Shown piece by piece: positions 37,594-47,962 of a stretch of 64,000 bases of DNA; the stretch's first letter is position 1; every line of letters starts with the position of its first letter. This DNA is from BJGV01 sp003230615. Lineage in GTDB: Bacteria; Pseudomonadota; Gammaproteobacteria; Burkholderiales; Nitrosomonadaceae. Location of the stretch: NCBI GenBank assembly GCA_963663215.1, contig OY760140.1, positions 1 through 64,000 of the forward strand. The letters run 5' to 3'. The translations under genes and the position numbers were made by a program. The notes below the pieces were generated by a model. It searched no databases, was not told the origin of the DNA, and worked only from the letters and a program-made list of their open reading frames with translations.

Positions 37594-38183
37594 CTGGAAT
37601 AGTTCTATTATTCTTTCCTGTTTTTGCCCAGGCTGGGGCCCAAAAAATGGAAGGGGCAGTCTGCAATAGCGCTAGCGCAGGCCTGTTTGTTGCTGATGTA
37701 CCTTATAAGCCTGTTACACGCCAACAGTTTGTATCTGTGTCTGCATCTGAGAAAAAAGCCATTGCATGGCTAGTTACAATGTCTAAAAGACTTGGAAAGC
37801 ATATACCAAATCCGAAAGACCGCAATGATTTCTTAATGACTGTTTATTACGAAGCTTTACGTCTTGCCTTGGATCCACAATTGATCCTAGGTATTATTCA
37901 GGCTGAAAGTGGTTTCAATAAGTATGCTGTGTCAACAGCTGGTGCACGTGGTTACATGCAAGTTATGCCATTCTGGCCAAAACTATGCGGTGATCTTGAC
38001 CACAATCTTTTTCACTTACGTCGTAATCTACGCTATGGCTGTAGCATTCTGCGGGGTTACCTTAAAATGGAGAAAGGGGACTTATTACGTGCGCTTGGGC
38101 GGTACAACGGAAGTCTAGGACAAGCAACTTATCCTAACTTGGTATTACGTGCGTGGCACGGTCCCTGGGCTGACCCGTCATAA
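37581..38183 (+). CDS. Lytic transglycosylase, SLT domain
   Basis: A 200-residue exported murein hydrolase. The signal peptide spans about residues 1-18 (WKLAGIVLLFFPVFAQA). The SLT domain (about 85-190) has the catalytic Glu in IIQAESGFNKYA and the motifs AGARGYMQVMPFW and RYNGSLGQ. Such enzymes cleave peptidoglycan to anhydro-muropeptides, the substrates of the AmpG-like permease at 23654. It overlaps proS, so expression is coupled. Confidence 0.9.
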   Translation: MWKLAGIVLLFFPVFAQAGAQKMEGAVCNSASAGLFVADVPYKPVTRQQFVSVSASEKKAIAWLVTMSKRLGKHIPNPKDRNDFLMTVYYEALRLALDPQLILGIIQAESGFNKYAVSTAGARGYMQVMPFWPKLCGDLDHNLFHLRRNLRYGCSILRGYLKMEKGDLLRALGRYNGSLGQATYPNLVLRAWHGPWADPS

Positions 38184-38259
38184 ACAGCAATTGGTACATA
38201 TTTAGAAAAAGATAGCTAGCATCCCCTAGGAAGCATGTTGCAAAGAGGTATGTAATTTA

Positions 38260-39792
38260 CTATCCCTGAGGATTCGTTCTTTCGAACTTACTGTGCAGCT
38301 TATTGAGTGCACTGAGGTAAGCTTTGGCAGAGGCTACGACAATATCAGTATCTGCTCCGTGACCGTTGACGATACGCCCTGATTTTTGCAGCCGCACGGT
38401 TACTTCTCCCTGAGAATCAGAACCGCTAGTGATGTTATTAACCGAATACAATTGTAGATCAGCGCCACTGAAAAGAATCTTTTCAATTGCTCGGAAAGTG
38501 GCATCCACCGGCCCACTACCGTCTGATTCTGCACGTATCTCCTTTCCTTCTTTAGCGATAACTACATTGGCGTACGGAGTTTCACCAGTTTCACTATGTG
38601 CGGTCAAGGATAGAAGCTTGTAGTGTTCCTGTAACGTCATGGTTTCGTCTGAAACTAGCGCATGCAAATCCTCATCGAAGATATCGTGCTTTTTGTCGGC
38701 CAGTTCTTTGAAACGCATGAACGTGGTATTAAGTACTTCTTCCGATTCCAGTTCGATACCAAGTTCAGTCAAACGGTTGCGAAAGGCGCTGCGTCCAGAG
38801 TGTTTTCCCAACGTTAATTTGTTTGCGCCCCAGCCGACATCTTCGGCACGCATGATTTCGTACGTTTCACGGTGTTTGAGTACGCCATCTTGGTGTATGC
38901 CAGCTTCATGTGCAAAAGCATTCGCACCGACGATGGCTTTATTAGGTTGTACTGGAAAGCCGGTAATGCCCGAAACAAGTTTGCTGGCTGGAACGATGTG
39001 AGTTGCATCTATTCGCGTGTCACAAGGAAATAAATCCTGGCGAGTGCGCACCGCCATCACTATCTCCTCAAGAGAGGCATTACCTGCACGCTCGCCCAGA
39101 CCATTGATGGTGCACTCAACCTGTCGTGCACCGTTCATTACCGCTGATAAAGAATTAGCGACTGCTAGACCTAGATCGTTATGGCAATGTACTGAGAATG
39201 TAACCTTGTCAGAATTAGGTATACGTTCACGTAGGGTGCGTATGAGCTTACCGAATTGTTCCGGCATAGTGTAACCTACAGTGTCAGGAATATTGAGGGT
39301 GGTTGCTCCGGCATTGATAACTGCTTCTAGTACACGACAAAGAAAATCAATGTCTGAGCGACCCGCATCTTCAGGAGAAAATTCCACGTTGTCAGTATAT
39401 TGGCTCGCCCATTTCACAGCTTTTACGGCTTGCTCCAACACTTGGTCAGGAGACATGCGTAGTTTTTTCTCCATATGAATTGGTGAGGTAGCGATAAAAG
39501 TATGTATACGTGCTGAATTTGCACCCTTTAAAGCTTCACCGGCACGGTTGATATCTTCCTTAGTGGCACGAGCTAATCCACAAACGGTGCTATCTTTAAT
39601 AGCGTCAGCCACTGCTTTCACTGCTTTGAAATCACCGTTCGAAGCAGCCGGGAATCCAGCTTCAATAATATCTACCAGCATACGTTCTAGTTGTCGTGCA
39701 ATACGAACCTTCTCTTCCTTGGTCATAGACGCGCCGGGACTTTGCTCACCATCACGCAAAGTCGTATCAAAAATAATCAAATGGTCTTTCAT
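38260..39792 (-). CDS. leuA: 2-isopropylmalate synthase
   Basis: A 510-residue enzyme for the first step of leucine synthesis (acetyl-CoA plus 2-oxoisovalerate). The catalytic barrel starts with IFDTTLRDGEQSPGASM; the metal site is HCHNDLGLAVANSL; GLGERAGNASLEE follows. The C-terminal LeuA allosteric domain (about 390-505) for leucine feedback is present. A ribosome site GGAG lies just before the ATG. It is the last gene of the ilvB-ilvH-ilvC-psd-pssA-leuA cluster. Confidence 0.96.
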   Translation of the reverse strand: MKDHLIIFDTTLRDGEQSPGASMTKEEKVRIARQLERMLVDIIEAGFPAASNGDFKAVKAVADAIKDSTVCGLARATKEDINRAGEALKGANSARIHTFIATSPIHMEKKLRMSPDQVLEQAVKAVKWASQYTDNVEFSPEDAGRSDIDFLCRVLEAVINAGATTLNIPDTVGYTMPEQFGKLIRTLRERIPNSDKVTFSVHCHNDLGLAVANSLSAVMNGARQVECTINGLGERAGNASLEEIVMAVRTRQDLFPCDTRIDATHIVPASKLVSGITGFPVQPNKAIVGANAFAHEAGIHQDGVLKHRETYEIMRAEDVGWGANKLTLGKHSGRSAFRNRLTELGIELESEEVLNTTFMRFKELADKKHDIFDEDLHALVSDETMTLQEHYKLLSLTAHSETGETPYANVVIAKEGKEIRAESDGSGPVDATFRAIEKILFSGADLQLYSVNNITSGSDSQGEVTVRLQKSGRIVNGHGADTDIVVASAKAYLSALNKLHSKFERTNPQG

Positions 39793-40041
39793 TCTTTCTC
39801 CATCATAGATCTATTATATATAGAAAAAATGCTTGAGTTGAAATACAGAATCTGCAAAACAGACTCTGATGGGTTAGACTTTGGAATAAGTGTAGTAGTC
39901 AGCGCACAGGGCGCAGTAGTGCTCCTGCTCGGAATAGCAGGCTATGAGGGAGATAAAACCAAGAATAGTCGTTAATTTGCTTCATGAGATTAAATATAAA
40001 CGGTTTTTTCTGTTTACACAACAGAAAATAGGCCAAGTCTT

Positions 40042-40806
40042 TTACTTACTAGTAATTTTCTTCTTTTTCTGCCATCGCCACAACCACGTAACGTAACCAG
40101 ATAATGCGTACAGCATGAACAAACAGAACAGTACAACAGGCGGTTGACTTGGAATCAGCACAAAAAAGAACAGGGCAAGCAACAACACGGTAATGAATGG
40201 TACGCTTTTGTGTAAATTAATTTCCTTGCCACTGTAATAGGGAAGGTTGCTAACCATAGTAAAACCAGCAAATACCGTAATACACCATGCCAGCCAACTA
40301 ATGTTTGGTCCCTCTATTTTAAAATCTAGCATTACCCAAACCAGTCCTGCAATCAGAGCAGCAGCTGCGGGACTAGGTAAGCCTTGGAAAAATCGTTTGT
40401 CTACTGTCGCTATTTTTGTGTTAAAACGCGCAAGACGTAACGCAGCGCAGGTGCAATAAATAAAAGCTGCAATCCAACCCCAATTCCCCATACCCTTCAA
40501 GGCCCATTCATATATAACTAGTGCAGGAGCTGCACCAAATGAAATCATGTCGGACATACTGTCATATTCAGCACCAAATTCGCTCTGAGTATGGGTGAGA
40601 CGTGCTACTCGTCCATCCAGTCCATCTAGCACCATGGCGATGAAAATAGCTACTGCGGAATGCTCAAAACGCCCATTCATCGCCTGCACGATGGCATAAA
40701 ACCCTGCAAATAACGCCGCGGTAGTAAACAGATTGGGGAGCAAATAAATGCCACGTCGCCGTAGCTTTGATTTAAACATTATGCGAGGTTGGTTGGGGTC
40801 GTACAT
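40042..40806 (-). CDS. pssA: CDP-diacylglycerol-serine O-phosphatidyltransferase
   Basis: A 254-residue membrane enzyme that makes phosphatidylserine. The CDP-alcohol phosphatidyltransferase motif is LDGLDGRVARLTHTQSEFG followed by the conserved YDSMSD. About eight membrane helices are visible. The product is the substrate of Psd, coded just upstream, so the two genes carry consecutive steps to phosphatidylethanolamine. Confidence 0.94.
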   Translation of the reverse strand: MYDPNQPRIMFKSKLRRRGIYLLPNLFTTAALFAGFYAIVQAMNGRFEHSAVAIFIAMVLDGLDGRVARLTHTQSEFGAEYDSMSDMISFGAAPALVIYEWALKGMGNWGWIAAFIYCTCAALRLARFNTKIATVDKRFFQGLPSPAAAALIAGLVWVMLDFKIEGPNISWLAWCITVFAGFTMVSNLPYYSGKEINLHKSVPFITVLLLALFFFVLIPSQPPVVLFCLFMLYALSGYVTWLWRWQKKKKITSK

Positions 40807-40915
40807 TATTTATGTATTACTCTATGAGACACCGATGCATGGTAAACCGTTACGATAGGATGGTAAACAGGAGATAGAGATCAGAAAGGGACGAATTATC
40901 TAGCCACAGTCAATA

Positions 40916-41560
40916 TTATTGGGCTAATTCCGCAAGTATAGTTAGCGTAGCATAAACCTTGTCTCCTATGTTTACTTTGATTTCAGTGTTTAGCGGAAGA
41001 TAAACGTCTACACGTGAGCCGAAACGGATAAAACCGAAACGCTGGCCGCGAGCAAGATGGTCACCAGTTTTCACATAGCATAGAATACGTTTTGCAATCA
41101 ACCCAGCGACTTGCACACAGGTTATATCAAGACCGCTATCAGTTTTTATCCACAGAGCGTTACGTTCATTTTCTAGGGAGGCCTTAGGTAGATTAGCGCT
41201 GAAAAATTTGCCAGGGAAATACCATTCGTCACGCACTTGCCCGTCCACTGGACTACGGTTGGAATGGACATTGAAAACATTCATAAATACGCTTACCTTT
41301 ATGGCATCACGTTTGAGATATGGATCTTGTACACTTTCCACTGCGACTATGCTGCCATCAGCGGGCGATAGGACAGCGTTAGCTTTTTGCGGAACAACAC
41401 GTGGTGGGTCACGAAAAAATTGTAAAACAAAGAATGCGATTAGCCAGAATGGTACTGCCCAAATCAAGCTCGCAAGTATATTGACTAGTGCTGCAATTAC
41501 AACTGCTCCTATTATAAAGGGCCAGCCTTCGCGAGCAAAAAAGGGATGCGGGTAATTCAT
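40916..41560 (-). CDS. psd: Phosphatidylserine decarboxylase proenzyme (short type)
   Basis: A 214-residue proenzyme of the short (PSD-A) class with membrane helices near the N-terminus (about 15-45). Self-cleavage to the pyruvoyl form should occur at the Gly-Ser of FIRFGSRVDVYLP. VFMNVFNVHSNRSPVDG is the other family signature. It decarboxylates phosphatidylserine. It lies between ilvC and pssA on the same strand. Confidence 0.94.
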   Translation of the reverse strand: MNYPHPFFAREGWPFIIGAVVIAALVNILASLIWAVPFWLIAFFVLQFFRDPPRVVPQKANAVLSPADGSIVAVESVQDPYLKRDAIKVSVFMNVFNVHSNRSPVDGQVRDEWYFPGKFFSANLPKASLENERNALWIKTDSGLDITCVQVAGLIAKRILCYVKTGDHLARGQRFGFIRFGSRVDVYLPLNTEIKVNIGDKVYATLTILAELAQ

Positions 41561-41659
41561 CAGTACATGAATAGTTAAATAGTGAACGGTTGTATTCTTT
41601 ATTGCAGAGGGTATCTACACTCTACATTTCATGTTCCATAGATTATCTGTCATTTCACA

Positions 41660-42676
41660 CTAATTCTTTTCTTGGTCAACCAGTTTATTCTTCTTAATCC
41701 ATGGCATCATACTGCGCAGTTTCGTTCCTATTACTTCAATCTGATGTTCAGAGGCGAGACGACGGCTGGTTTTAAGCATAGGCGCGCCAGCTTGATTTTC
41801 CATTATAAACTCGCGAGCATATTCGCCTGTCTGAATTTCTCGTAGAATCTTACGCATTTCTGCACGAGTCTCGTCGGTGACAATGCGTGGACCACGCGAA
41901 ATATCGCCATATTCAGCATTATTAGAGACGGAATAACGCATGTTGGCAATACCTCCTTCATAGATTAAATCCACTATCAACTTTACTTCGTGCAGGCATT
42001 CGAAATAGGCCATTTCTGGTGCGTATCCAGCCTCTACTAGAGTCTCAAAACCTGCTTGAATCAGAGCGGTAAGCCCGCCACATAGCACTACCTGCTCACC
42101 AAACAAATCAGTTTCCGTTTCTTCGCGGAAGTTAGTTTCGATCACTCCTCCACGTGTACCTCCGTTGGCTGCAGCATAAGACAGTGCCAAGTTACGAGCT
42201 TTGCCAGATTTGTTTTGATGTACAGCGATGAGTGAAGGTACACCACCACCCTGTATATAGGTTGAGCGTACAAGATGACCAGGCCCTTTAGGTGCAATCA
42301 TAATCACATCAAGGTCCTTACGTGGCGAAACCTGGCCGTAGTGGATATTAAAGCCATGGGCGAATGCAAGTGTTGCTGCCTTTTTGAGATTGGGCTCAAT
42401 CTCTGACTTGTAAACAGACGAGATCTTTTCGTCGGGTATCAAAAGCATCACAATGTCCGCACCCTTAACGGCTTCAGCAATTCCCTTAACAGTGAGACCA
42501 GCATTCTTTGCCTTGCTCCAGGATGCACCGTTCTTACGTAGGCCAACAGTGACCTTTACGCCAGAGTCTTTAAGGTTATTAGCATGAGCGTGTCCTTGTG
42601 AGCCATAACCCACAATGGTGACTTTCTTTTTTTTGATGAGGGACAAATCAGCGTCTTTATCGTAAAAAACCTTCAT
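41660..42676 (-). CDS. ilvC: Ketol-acid reductoisomerase
   Basis: A 338-residue class I enzyme of valine and isoleucine synthesis. ATG 42676 (MKVFYDKDADLSLI) gives exactly the usual length; a longer frame to 42706 is not needed. The NADPH site is VGYGSQGHAHANNLKDSG; the metal-binding residues lie in GLTALIQAGFETLVEAGY and the following ECLHE. Follows ilvH with a 90-base spacer. Confidence 0.96.
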   Translation of the reverse strand: MKVFYDKDADLSLIKKKKVTIVGYGSQGHAHANNLKDSGVKVTVGLRKNGASWSKAKNAGLTVKGIAEAVKGADIVMLLIPDEKISSVYKSEIEPNLKKAATLAFAHGFNIHYGQVSPRKDLDVIMIAPKGPGHLVRSTYIQGGGVPSLIAVHQNKSGKARNLALSYAAANGGTRGGVIETNFREETETDLFGEQVVLCGGLTALIQAGFETLVEAGYAPEMAYFECLHEVKLIVDLIYEGGIANMRYSVSNNAEYGDISRGPRIVTDETRAEMRKILREIQTGEYAREFIMENQAGAPMLKTSRRLASEHQIEVIGTKLRSMMPWIKKNKLVDQEKN

Positions 42677-42766
42677 AGATTTCCTTTCCGATTTAATTGG
42701 GAGCAAGTACTGGAGTTAGTTGATCAAGGGCAGAAAAGTCTTTTTCCATAATCATGTTAGATTTCA

Positions 42767-43258
42767 CTATACTTTCAATATTCGTTCACCACGACCAATT
42801 CCAGAAGCACCAGTACGAACTGTTTCTAGAATCGTGTTGCGTTCCATAGTGTCGAGAAATGCGTCAAGTTTTGAACCAGTGCCAGTTAGTTCTATAATAT
42901 ATGCTTTGTCTGTAACATCAACAATGCGTCCGTGAAAAATATCAGCTGTAGTTTTTATCTCCTTGCGGTACTTACCTATTGCGCGTACTTTCACCAGCAT
43001 CAACTCGCATTCAATATGATCTCCATCACTTAAATCTATTATTTTTACCACATCGATCAATTTATTCAATTGCTTGGTGATTTGTTCGACTACATCATCT
43101 GAACCAACAGTAACTAAAGTCATACGTGACAGAGTGGGGTCCTCGGTAGGTGCAACTGTAAGTGATTCAATATTATAGCCTCGTGCCGAGAACAGGCCAG
43201 CTACGCGTGACAAGGCACCGGCTTCGTTTTCCATCAACAAGGAAATAATATGTCGCAT
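42767..43258 (-). CDS. ilvH: Acetolactate synthase small (regulatory) subunit
   Basis: A 163-residue protein with an N-terminal ACT domain (MRHIISLLMENEAGALSRVAG, about 1-80) that binds valine for feedback control, and a C-terminal ALS_ss domain. It starts two bases after the end of the large subunit gene. Confidence 0.96.
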   Translation of the reverse strand: MRHIISLLMENEAGALSRVAGLFSARGYNIESLTVAPTEDPTLSRMTLVTVGSDDVVEQITKQLNKLIDVVKIIDLSDGDHIECELMLVKVRAIGKYRKEIKTTADIFHGRIVDVTDKAYIIELTGTGSKLDAFLDTMERNTILETVRTGASGIGRGERILKV

Positions 43259-43260
43259 CT

Positions 43261-44967
43261 TTATACCAAAATCATTTCAGAGAGGCCTTTTCCACCAGGC
43301 ACCATAGGGAATACGTTTTCGGTTTGATCGGTAATGAAGTCCATGAATACTAGTCTGTTTTTGAGATTGAACGCTTCCTTTAATGCATCTTCTATGTCGT
43401 TTGGCTGTTCAATTTTCATTCCTATATGGCCATAGCTTTCAGCCAGTTTGACAAAGTCAGGCAGTGCATCTACATATGATTCAGCATAACGATTGCCGTG
43501 GAAAAATTCCTGCCATTGACGCACCATACCCATATAGCGATTGTTGAGGTTAACAATCTTGAGTGGTAGATTATATTGTTTGCAGGTTGATAATTCCTGA
43601 ATGCACATCTGTATACTGGCTTCACCAGTGATACAGGCCACTGCGTTTTTTGGGTTAGCAAACTGCACGCCCATGGCTGCTGGCAGACCAAATCCCATAG
43701 TTCCCAATCCGCCAGAATTAATCCAACGCCGAGGCTTGTCGAATTTGTAGAACTGTGCTACCCACATCTGATGTTGGCCTACGTCTGAGGTGATAAAAGC
43801 ATTGCCCTTAGTTATCTTGTAAAGTTTCTCAACTACCATTTGTGGCTTAATTATGGGGCTTTTTCGGTCATACTTAAGGCAATCTCGTGTACGCCACTGT
43901 TCAATTTGGTCCCACCATGATTTGAGTGCCGTTCGCTTAGTTTTTTCTTTGCTGGTCTTTAGCAATTTAATAAGCTCATCAAGCACATTAGAAACACTTC
44001 CAACAATGGGCACATCCACCTTGACGCGTTTGGAAATAGATGAAGGGTCAATGTCAATGTGTATTATTTTTCTTTCTTTGTTGAAAAAATGTTTAGGGTT
44101 ACCAATCACACGGTCATCAAAGCGTGCGCCAATCGCAATCAGTACGTCACAATGCTGCATTGCCATATTTGCTTCATAAGTACCGTGCATGCCTAACATG
44201 CCGACAAATTGTTTGTCAGTTGCAGGATAACTGCCCAGTCCCATCAATGTATTCGTACAAGGAAAATTTAGCATCTGTACAAGATTCGTAAGTTGTGTGG
44301 CTGCATTACTCAGTACCACCCCGCCACCGGCATAGACCATCGGTCGTTTTGAGCCCAATATTAGTTGCATCGCTTTTTTAAGCTGTCCAGGATGTCCTTT
44401 ACTGGTAGGATTGTAGGAACGCATAGTCACACTACTCGGGTAGGAAAAGTTTGTTTTTTCCTGGGTTACATCCTTAGGAATATCTACGAGCACTGGCCCG
44501 GGGCGTCCAGTTGAGCAGATATAGAATGCTTTCTTGATAGTAGTAGCTAGCTCTGTAATATCTTTTACCAGGAAATTATGCTTGACACAGGGGCGCGTGA
44601 TACCCACGGTATCAACTTCTTGGAACGCGTCTAGACCAATAGCAGGGGTTGGCACTTGTCCACTAATAACGACCATTGGAATTGAATCCATGTAGGCGGT
44701 AGCAATACCAGTAACAGCATTGGTTACGCCGGGGCCAGACGTCACCAATGCAACTCCTACTTTGTTACTTGAGCGTGCATACCCATCTGCCGCGTGTATC
44801 GCTGCTTGCTCATGGCGCACTAGTATGTGCTTAACCTTGTCTTGTTTAAACAATTCGTCATATATAAACAATACCGCCCCGCCAGGATAGCCAAAGATAA
44901 AATCGACTCCTTCTTCCTGTAAACAGCGTATCGTAATTTCAGCGCCGGTTAAATTTTCTGTGACCAT
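43261..44967 (-). CDS. ilvB: Acetolactate synthase large subunit
   Basis: A 568-residue ThDP enzyme making acetolactate or acetohydroxybutyrate. ATG 44967 (MVTENLTGAEI) was preferred over a GTG ten codons earlier. The catalytic Glu is in VRHEQAAIHAADGYARS; FAD-linked and ThDP regions are present. The ThDP/Mg motif reads GEASIQM...NLNNRYMGM: the usual second Gly of GDG/GEG is Ala here, a small oddity worth checking. It is first in the ilv-psd-pssA-leuA cluster. Confidence 0.95.
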   Translation of the reverse strand: MVTENLTGAEITIRCLQEEGVDFIFGYPGGAVLFIYDELFKQDKVKHILVRHEQAAIHAADGYARSSNKVGVALVTSGPGVTNAVTGIATAYMDSIPMVVISGQVPTPAIGLDAFQEVDTVGITRPCVKHNFLVKDITELATTIKKAFYICSTGRPGPVLVDIPKDVTQEKTNFSYPSSVTMRSYNPTSKGHPGQLKKAMQLILGSKRPMVYAGGGVVLSNAATQLTNLVQMLNFPCTNTLMGLGSYPATDKQFVGMLGMHGTYEANMAMQHCDVLIAIGARFDDRVIGNPKHFFNKERKIIHIDIDPSSISKRVKVDVPIVGSVSNVLDELIKLLKTSKEKTKRTALKSWWDQIEQWRTRDCLKYDRKSPIIKPQMVVEKLYKITKGNAFITSDVGQHQMWVAQFYKFDKPRRWINSGGLGTMGFGLPAAMGVQFANPKNAVACITGEASIQMCIQELSTCKQYNLPLKIVNLNNRYMGMVRQWQEFFHGNRYAESYVDALPDFVKLAESYGHIGMKIEQPNDIEDALKEAFNLKNRLVFMDFITDQTENVFPMVPGGKGLSEMILV

Positions 44968-45375
44968 TTTTTCTTTCTTGCCTACGTTGAGTTCCACACA
45001 AATTATAAATAGAACCTTAGACAGTAGCGGTTACCTGACTTTTGGTCAACCCCTTGTTAGCTATTGCCTTCTATACTATATGTAGTTTCATCCACGTTCT
45101 TTTGATAGTTGCCATCGTGAGATTGTCTTAGGTTTCTTGTATAGGTTTGTCAGTAGACGAGGTCTTTTGCGACAATATTTTGGGGCGTGCATGAAATGGG
45201 GGGGTAAATGTTTGCATTAATGCTTGAAATGATCGTTTGAATAAAAGCTATCTGCGTAAGCTGATGTCGTTTGTTTTACACTGATGCTGTTCTTTTAGGG
45301 GTTTTAACATAGAAACGGTAAGTGACTTATCTGTTTACTATTTAAATACTAAGACCAAAAAAATTGGTACATTAC
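44968..45375. other. About 400-base divergent region upstream of ilvB and rpsO
   Basis: It must contain the ilvB promoter (minus strand). No attenuator-type leader peptide rich in branched-chain residues, and no strong hairpin, was recognised. No gene seen. Confidence 0.45.
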
Positions 45376-45405
45376 TTGAGAATTCACCTTGTTAAAGAGT
45401 AAAAT
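45376..45405 (+). promoter_or_regulatory. Probable sigma-70 promoter of rpsO
   Basis: TTGAGA (45376-45381) and TAAAAT (45400-45405) are separated by 18 bases, about 40 bases upstream of the rpsO start codon. The match to the consensus is moderate. Confidence 0.45.
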
Positions 45406-45445
45406 AGCGCCTTTTCGTATTAAGCATTTAAATTGGAGAGAATGC

Positions 45446-45715
45446 ATGCCCGTCACAACCGATAAAAAGGCGCAGGTAGTGCACGACTATCAAAGGGTCG
45501 TTGGAGATACTGGTTCCCCGGAAGTACAGGTGGCGTTATTAACTACCCGTATCAACGATTTGACCGGTCATTTCAAGGTTCACGTTAAGGACCATCATTC
45601 GCGTCGTGGTTTATTACGAATGGTGAATCGCCGTCGCAAGTTGCTTGATTACCTGAATCGCTGCAACGCTGATGCTTATCGTACGCTGATCAAGCGCCTT
45701 GGTCTTCGTAAATGA
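45446..45715 (+). CDS. rpsO: Ribosomal protein S15
   Basis: An 89-residue protein of the 30S subunit, exactly the usual length when started at ATG 45446 (MPVTTDKKAQVV), which has GGAGAG eight bases upstream. The signature GDTGSPEVQVALLTTRI and the C-terminal RRRKLLDYL are present. rpsO next to pnp is a very conserved order. Confidence 0.97.
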   Translation: MPVTTDKKAQVVHDYQRVVGDTGSPEVQVALLTTRINDLTGHFKVHVKDHHSRRGLLRMVNRRRKLLDYLNRCNADAYRTLIKRLGLRK

Positions 45716-45856
45716 CTTTACCTACTCTGTCTGATTAGCATGGTTGTAACTATATGAATTATTGTTAGATTTTTAGTGGGAGATAGTAATAAATATTATA
45801 TGGACTAGTTGGAGACGGATCCGAATAAAGATAATCTCATCAGAAAGGACAGTAAA

Positions 45857-47962
45857 TTGAAACCGATCAAGAAAAGTATTGCCTACGGACGTCATCAATT
45901 GACGTTGGAAACCGGGGAGATTGCAAGACAGGCACATGGAGCAGTAATCGTTACAATGGATGACACCGTGGTATTAGTCACGGTTGTTGGTGTGAAAAAT
46001 GCTAAACTAGGGCAGGATTTCCTCCCGTTAACGGTGGATTATCAAGAACGCAGTTATGCTGCAGGCAGGATACCCGGTAGTTTCTTTAAGCGTGAAGGCC
46101 GTCCTTCTGAGAAAGAAATTCTTACTTCTCGCCTAATTGATCGCCCTATTCGTCCTCTATTTCCTGACAGTTTTTACAACGAAGTGCAAATTGTTGCCAC
46201 AGTTTTGTCTTCTGATAATGAAGTAGACGCAGATATTCCTGCGATAATTGGTGCTTCTGCCGCGTTAGTACTTTCTGGTATTCCCTTTGACGGCCCAGTT
46301 GGTGGAGCTCGTATCGGTTATATTAATGGAGAGTATGTGTTAAATCCAACGACTACTGAACTTACGGAGACCGAGTTGAATCTGGTAGTAGCGGGAACGC
46401 AACACGCTGTGCTGATGGTAGAATCTGAGGCAAAAGAATTACCTGAAGACGTGATGTTAGGTGCAGTTATGTTCGGCCATGAACAAATGCAAGCAGTAAT
46501 CACTGTCATTAACGAATTAGCCGATGAAGTAGGAGTTACTGAATGGGATTGGACGCCGGCAAAGAAGGATACGGAGCTGGCTGAAAGGATCGCGCAGCTG
46601 GCAGAAGTAGATTTAGGCGCAGCATTTCTTTTGGAGCAAAAACAAGAGCGATCCGAGACCATTGATAAAATCTGGCAGCGAGTTTTTACCGAGCTTGGGG
46701 TCGGTTCAGAAGATGGGCCGGATGAGCAAGCCGTCAAGGAAGCTTGTTTTGATCTAGAGTCAAAGATTGTGCGCAGCCTGATTCTTGATGGCAAGCATCG
46801 TATAGATGGACGCGACACTCGTACTGTGCGGCCTATTTCCATTCGCAATGGTGTACTGTCACGCACCCACGGCTCTGCTTTGTTTACTCGTGGTGAAACT
46901 CAAGCATTGGTGATTGCAACTCTTGGCACGGGACGAGATGAGCAAAAAATTGATTCATTGCAGGGGGATTACACTGATCGCTTTATGTTCCACTACAACT
47001 TCCCACCTTACGCTACAGGAGAAACCGGTCGCGTCGGAACACCCAAGCGCCGCGAAATTGGTCACGGGCGTCTTGCGAAGCGTGCACTTATTGCAGTGTT
47101 ACCTTCTGTTGAAGAATTTGGTTATTCGTTGAGGGTCGTGTCCGAAATTACCGAATCTAACGGTTCTAGTTCTATGGCTTCAGTTTGTGGCGGGTGTATT
47201 GCATTAATGGATGCAGGAGTACCGTTGAAATCTCATGTAGCAGGTATTGCAATGGGGCTTATCAAAGAGGGTAATCGTTTCGCCGTGCTTACTGATATTC
47301 TTGGTGATGAAGATCATTTAGGCGACATGGATTTCAAGGTTGCTGGTACTGAGAACGGTATTACTGCACTGCAAATGGACATCAAGATTCAGGGTATTAC
47401 CGAGGAAATCATTCAAGTTGCGTTGGCACAGGCTAAAGAAGGGCGTATGCACATTTTAGGGATCATGAAACAGGCCCTACCTTCAACCCGTGAAGAAATT
47501 TCTAAACACGCTCCGCGTATTATTAAGATTAAAATTAATCCTGAGAAAATCCGTGATGTGATCGGCAAAGGCGGTGCGGTGATCCGTGCATTGACTGAGG
47601 AAACTGGCACAACTATCGATATCACAGATGATGGTACTGTCGTGATAGCTTGTATCAGTGCCGAGGGTGGTGAATTGGCTAGAAAACGTATCGAGGATAT
47701 TACTGCTGATGTGGAGGTGGGTAGGATATATGACGGGACCGTGCTGAAACTTTTAGATTTCGGTGCGATTGTGAGTGTTCTGCCCGGCAAGGATGGTTTG
47801 TTGCACATCTCACAAATTGCCAATGAACGTGTTAACAGTGTCGCCGATCACCTGAAGGAAGGTCAGGGAGTACGCGTTAAGGTACTGGAAGCTGATGACA
47901 AAGGTCGACTTCGTCTCAGTATGAAAGCAGTCACAGCGGAAGCTACTGACAATGTCGTTTAG
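45857..47962 (+). CDS. pnp: Polyribonucleotide nucleotidyltransferase (PNPase)
   Basis: A 701-residue exoribonuclease that degrades RNA with phosphate, part of the degradosome. Two RNase PH domains (about 1-210 and 305-540) are followed by a KH domain (IGKGGAVIRALTEETGTTID) and an S1 domain (GRIYDGTVLKLLDFGAIVSV). TTG 45857 (KPIKKSIAYGRHQLTLETG) is favoured because homologues start there and AAAGGA lies seven bases upstream; a frame from TTG 45809 would add 16 residues. Ends with TAG. Confidence 0.95.
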   Translation: MKPIKKSIAYGRHQLTLETGEIARQAHGAVIVTMDDTVVLVTVVGVKNAKLGQDFLPLTVDYQERSYAAGRIPGSFFKREGRPSEKEILTSRLIDRPIRPLFPDSFYNEVQIVATVLSSDNEVDADIPAIIGASAALVLSGIPFDGPVGGARIGYINGEYVLNPTTTELTETELNLVVAGTQHAVLMVESEAKELPEDVMLGAVMFGHEQMQAVITVINELADEVGVTEWDWTPAKKDTELAERIAQLAEVDLGAAFLLEQKQERSETIDKIWQRVFTELGVGSEDGPDEQAVKEACFDLESKIVRSLILDGKHRIDGRDTRTVRPISIRNGVLSRTHGSALFTRGETQALVIATLGTGRDEQKIDSLQGDYTDRFMFHYNFPPYATGETGRVGTPKRREIGHGRLAKRALIAVLPSVEEFGYSLRVVSEITESNGSSSMASVCGGCIALMDAGVPLKSHVAGIAMGLIKEGNRFAVLTDILGDEDHLGDMDFKVAGTENGITALQMDIKIQGITEEIIQVALAQAKEGRMHILGIMKQALPSTREEISKHAPRIIKIKINPEKIRDVIGKGGAVIRALTEETGTTIDITDDGTVVIACISAEGGELARKRIEDITADVEVGRIYDGTVLKLLDFGAIVSVLPGKDGLLHISQIANERVNSVADHLKEGQGVRVKVLEADDKGRLRLSMKAVTAEATDNVV

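Noticed and set aside
39691..39975. 94-codon frame antisense to the leuA start
   Set aside because: Overlaps leuA and its upstream region; composition unlike a gene. The 249-base spacer itself shows nothing clear.
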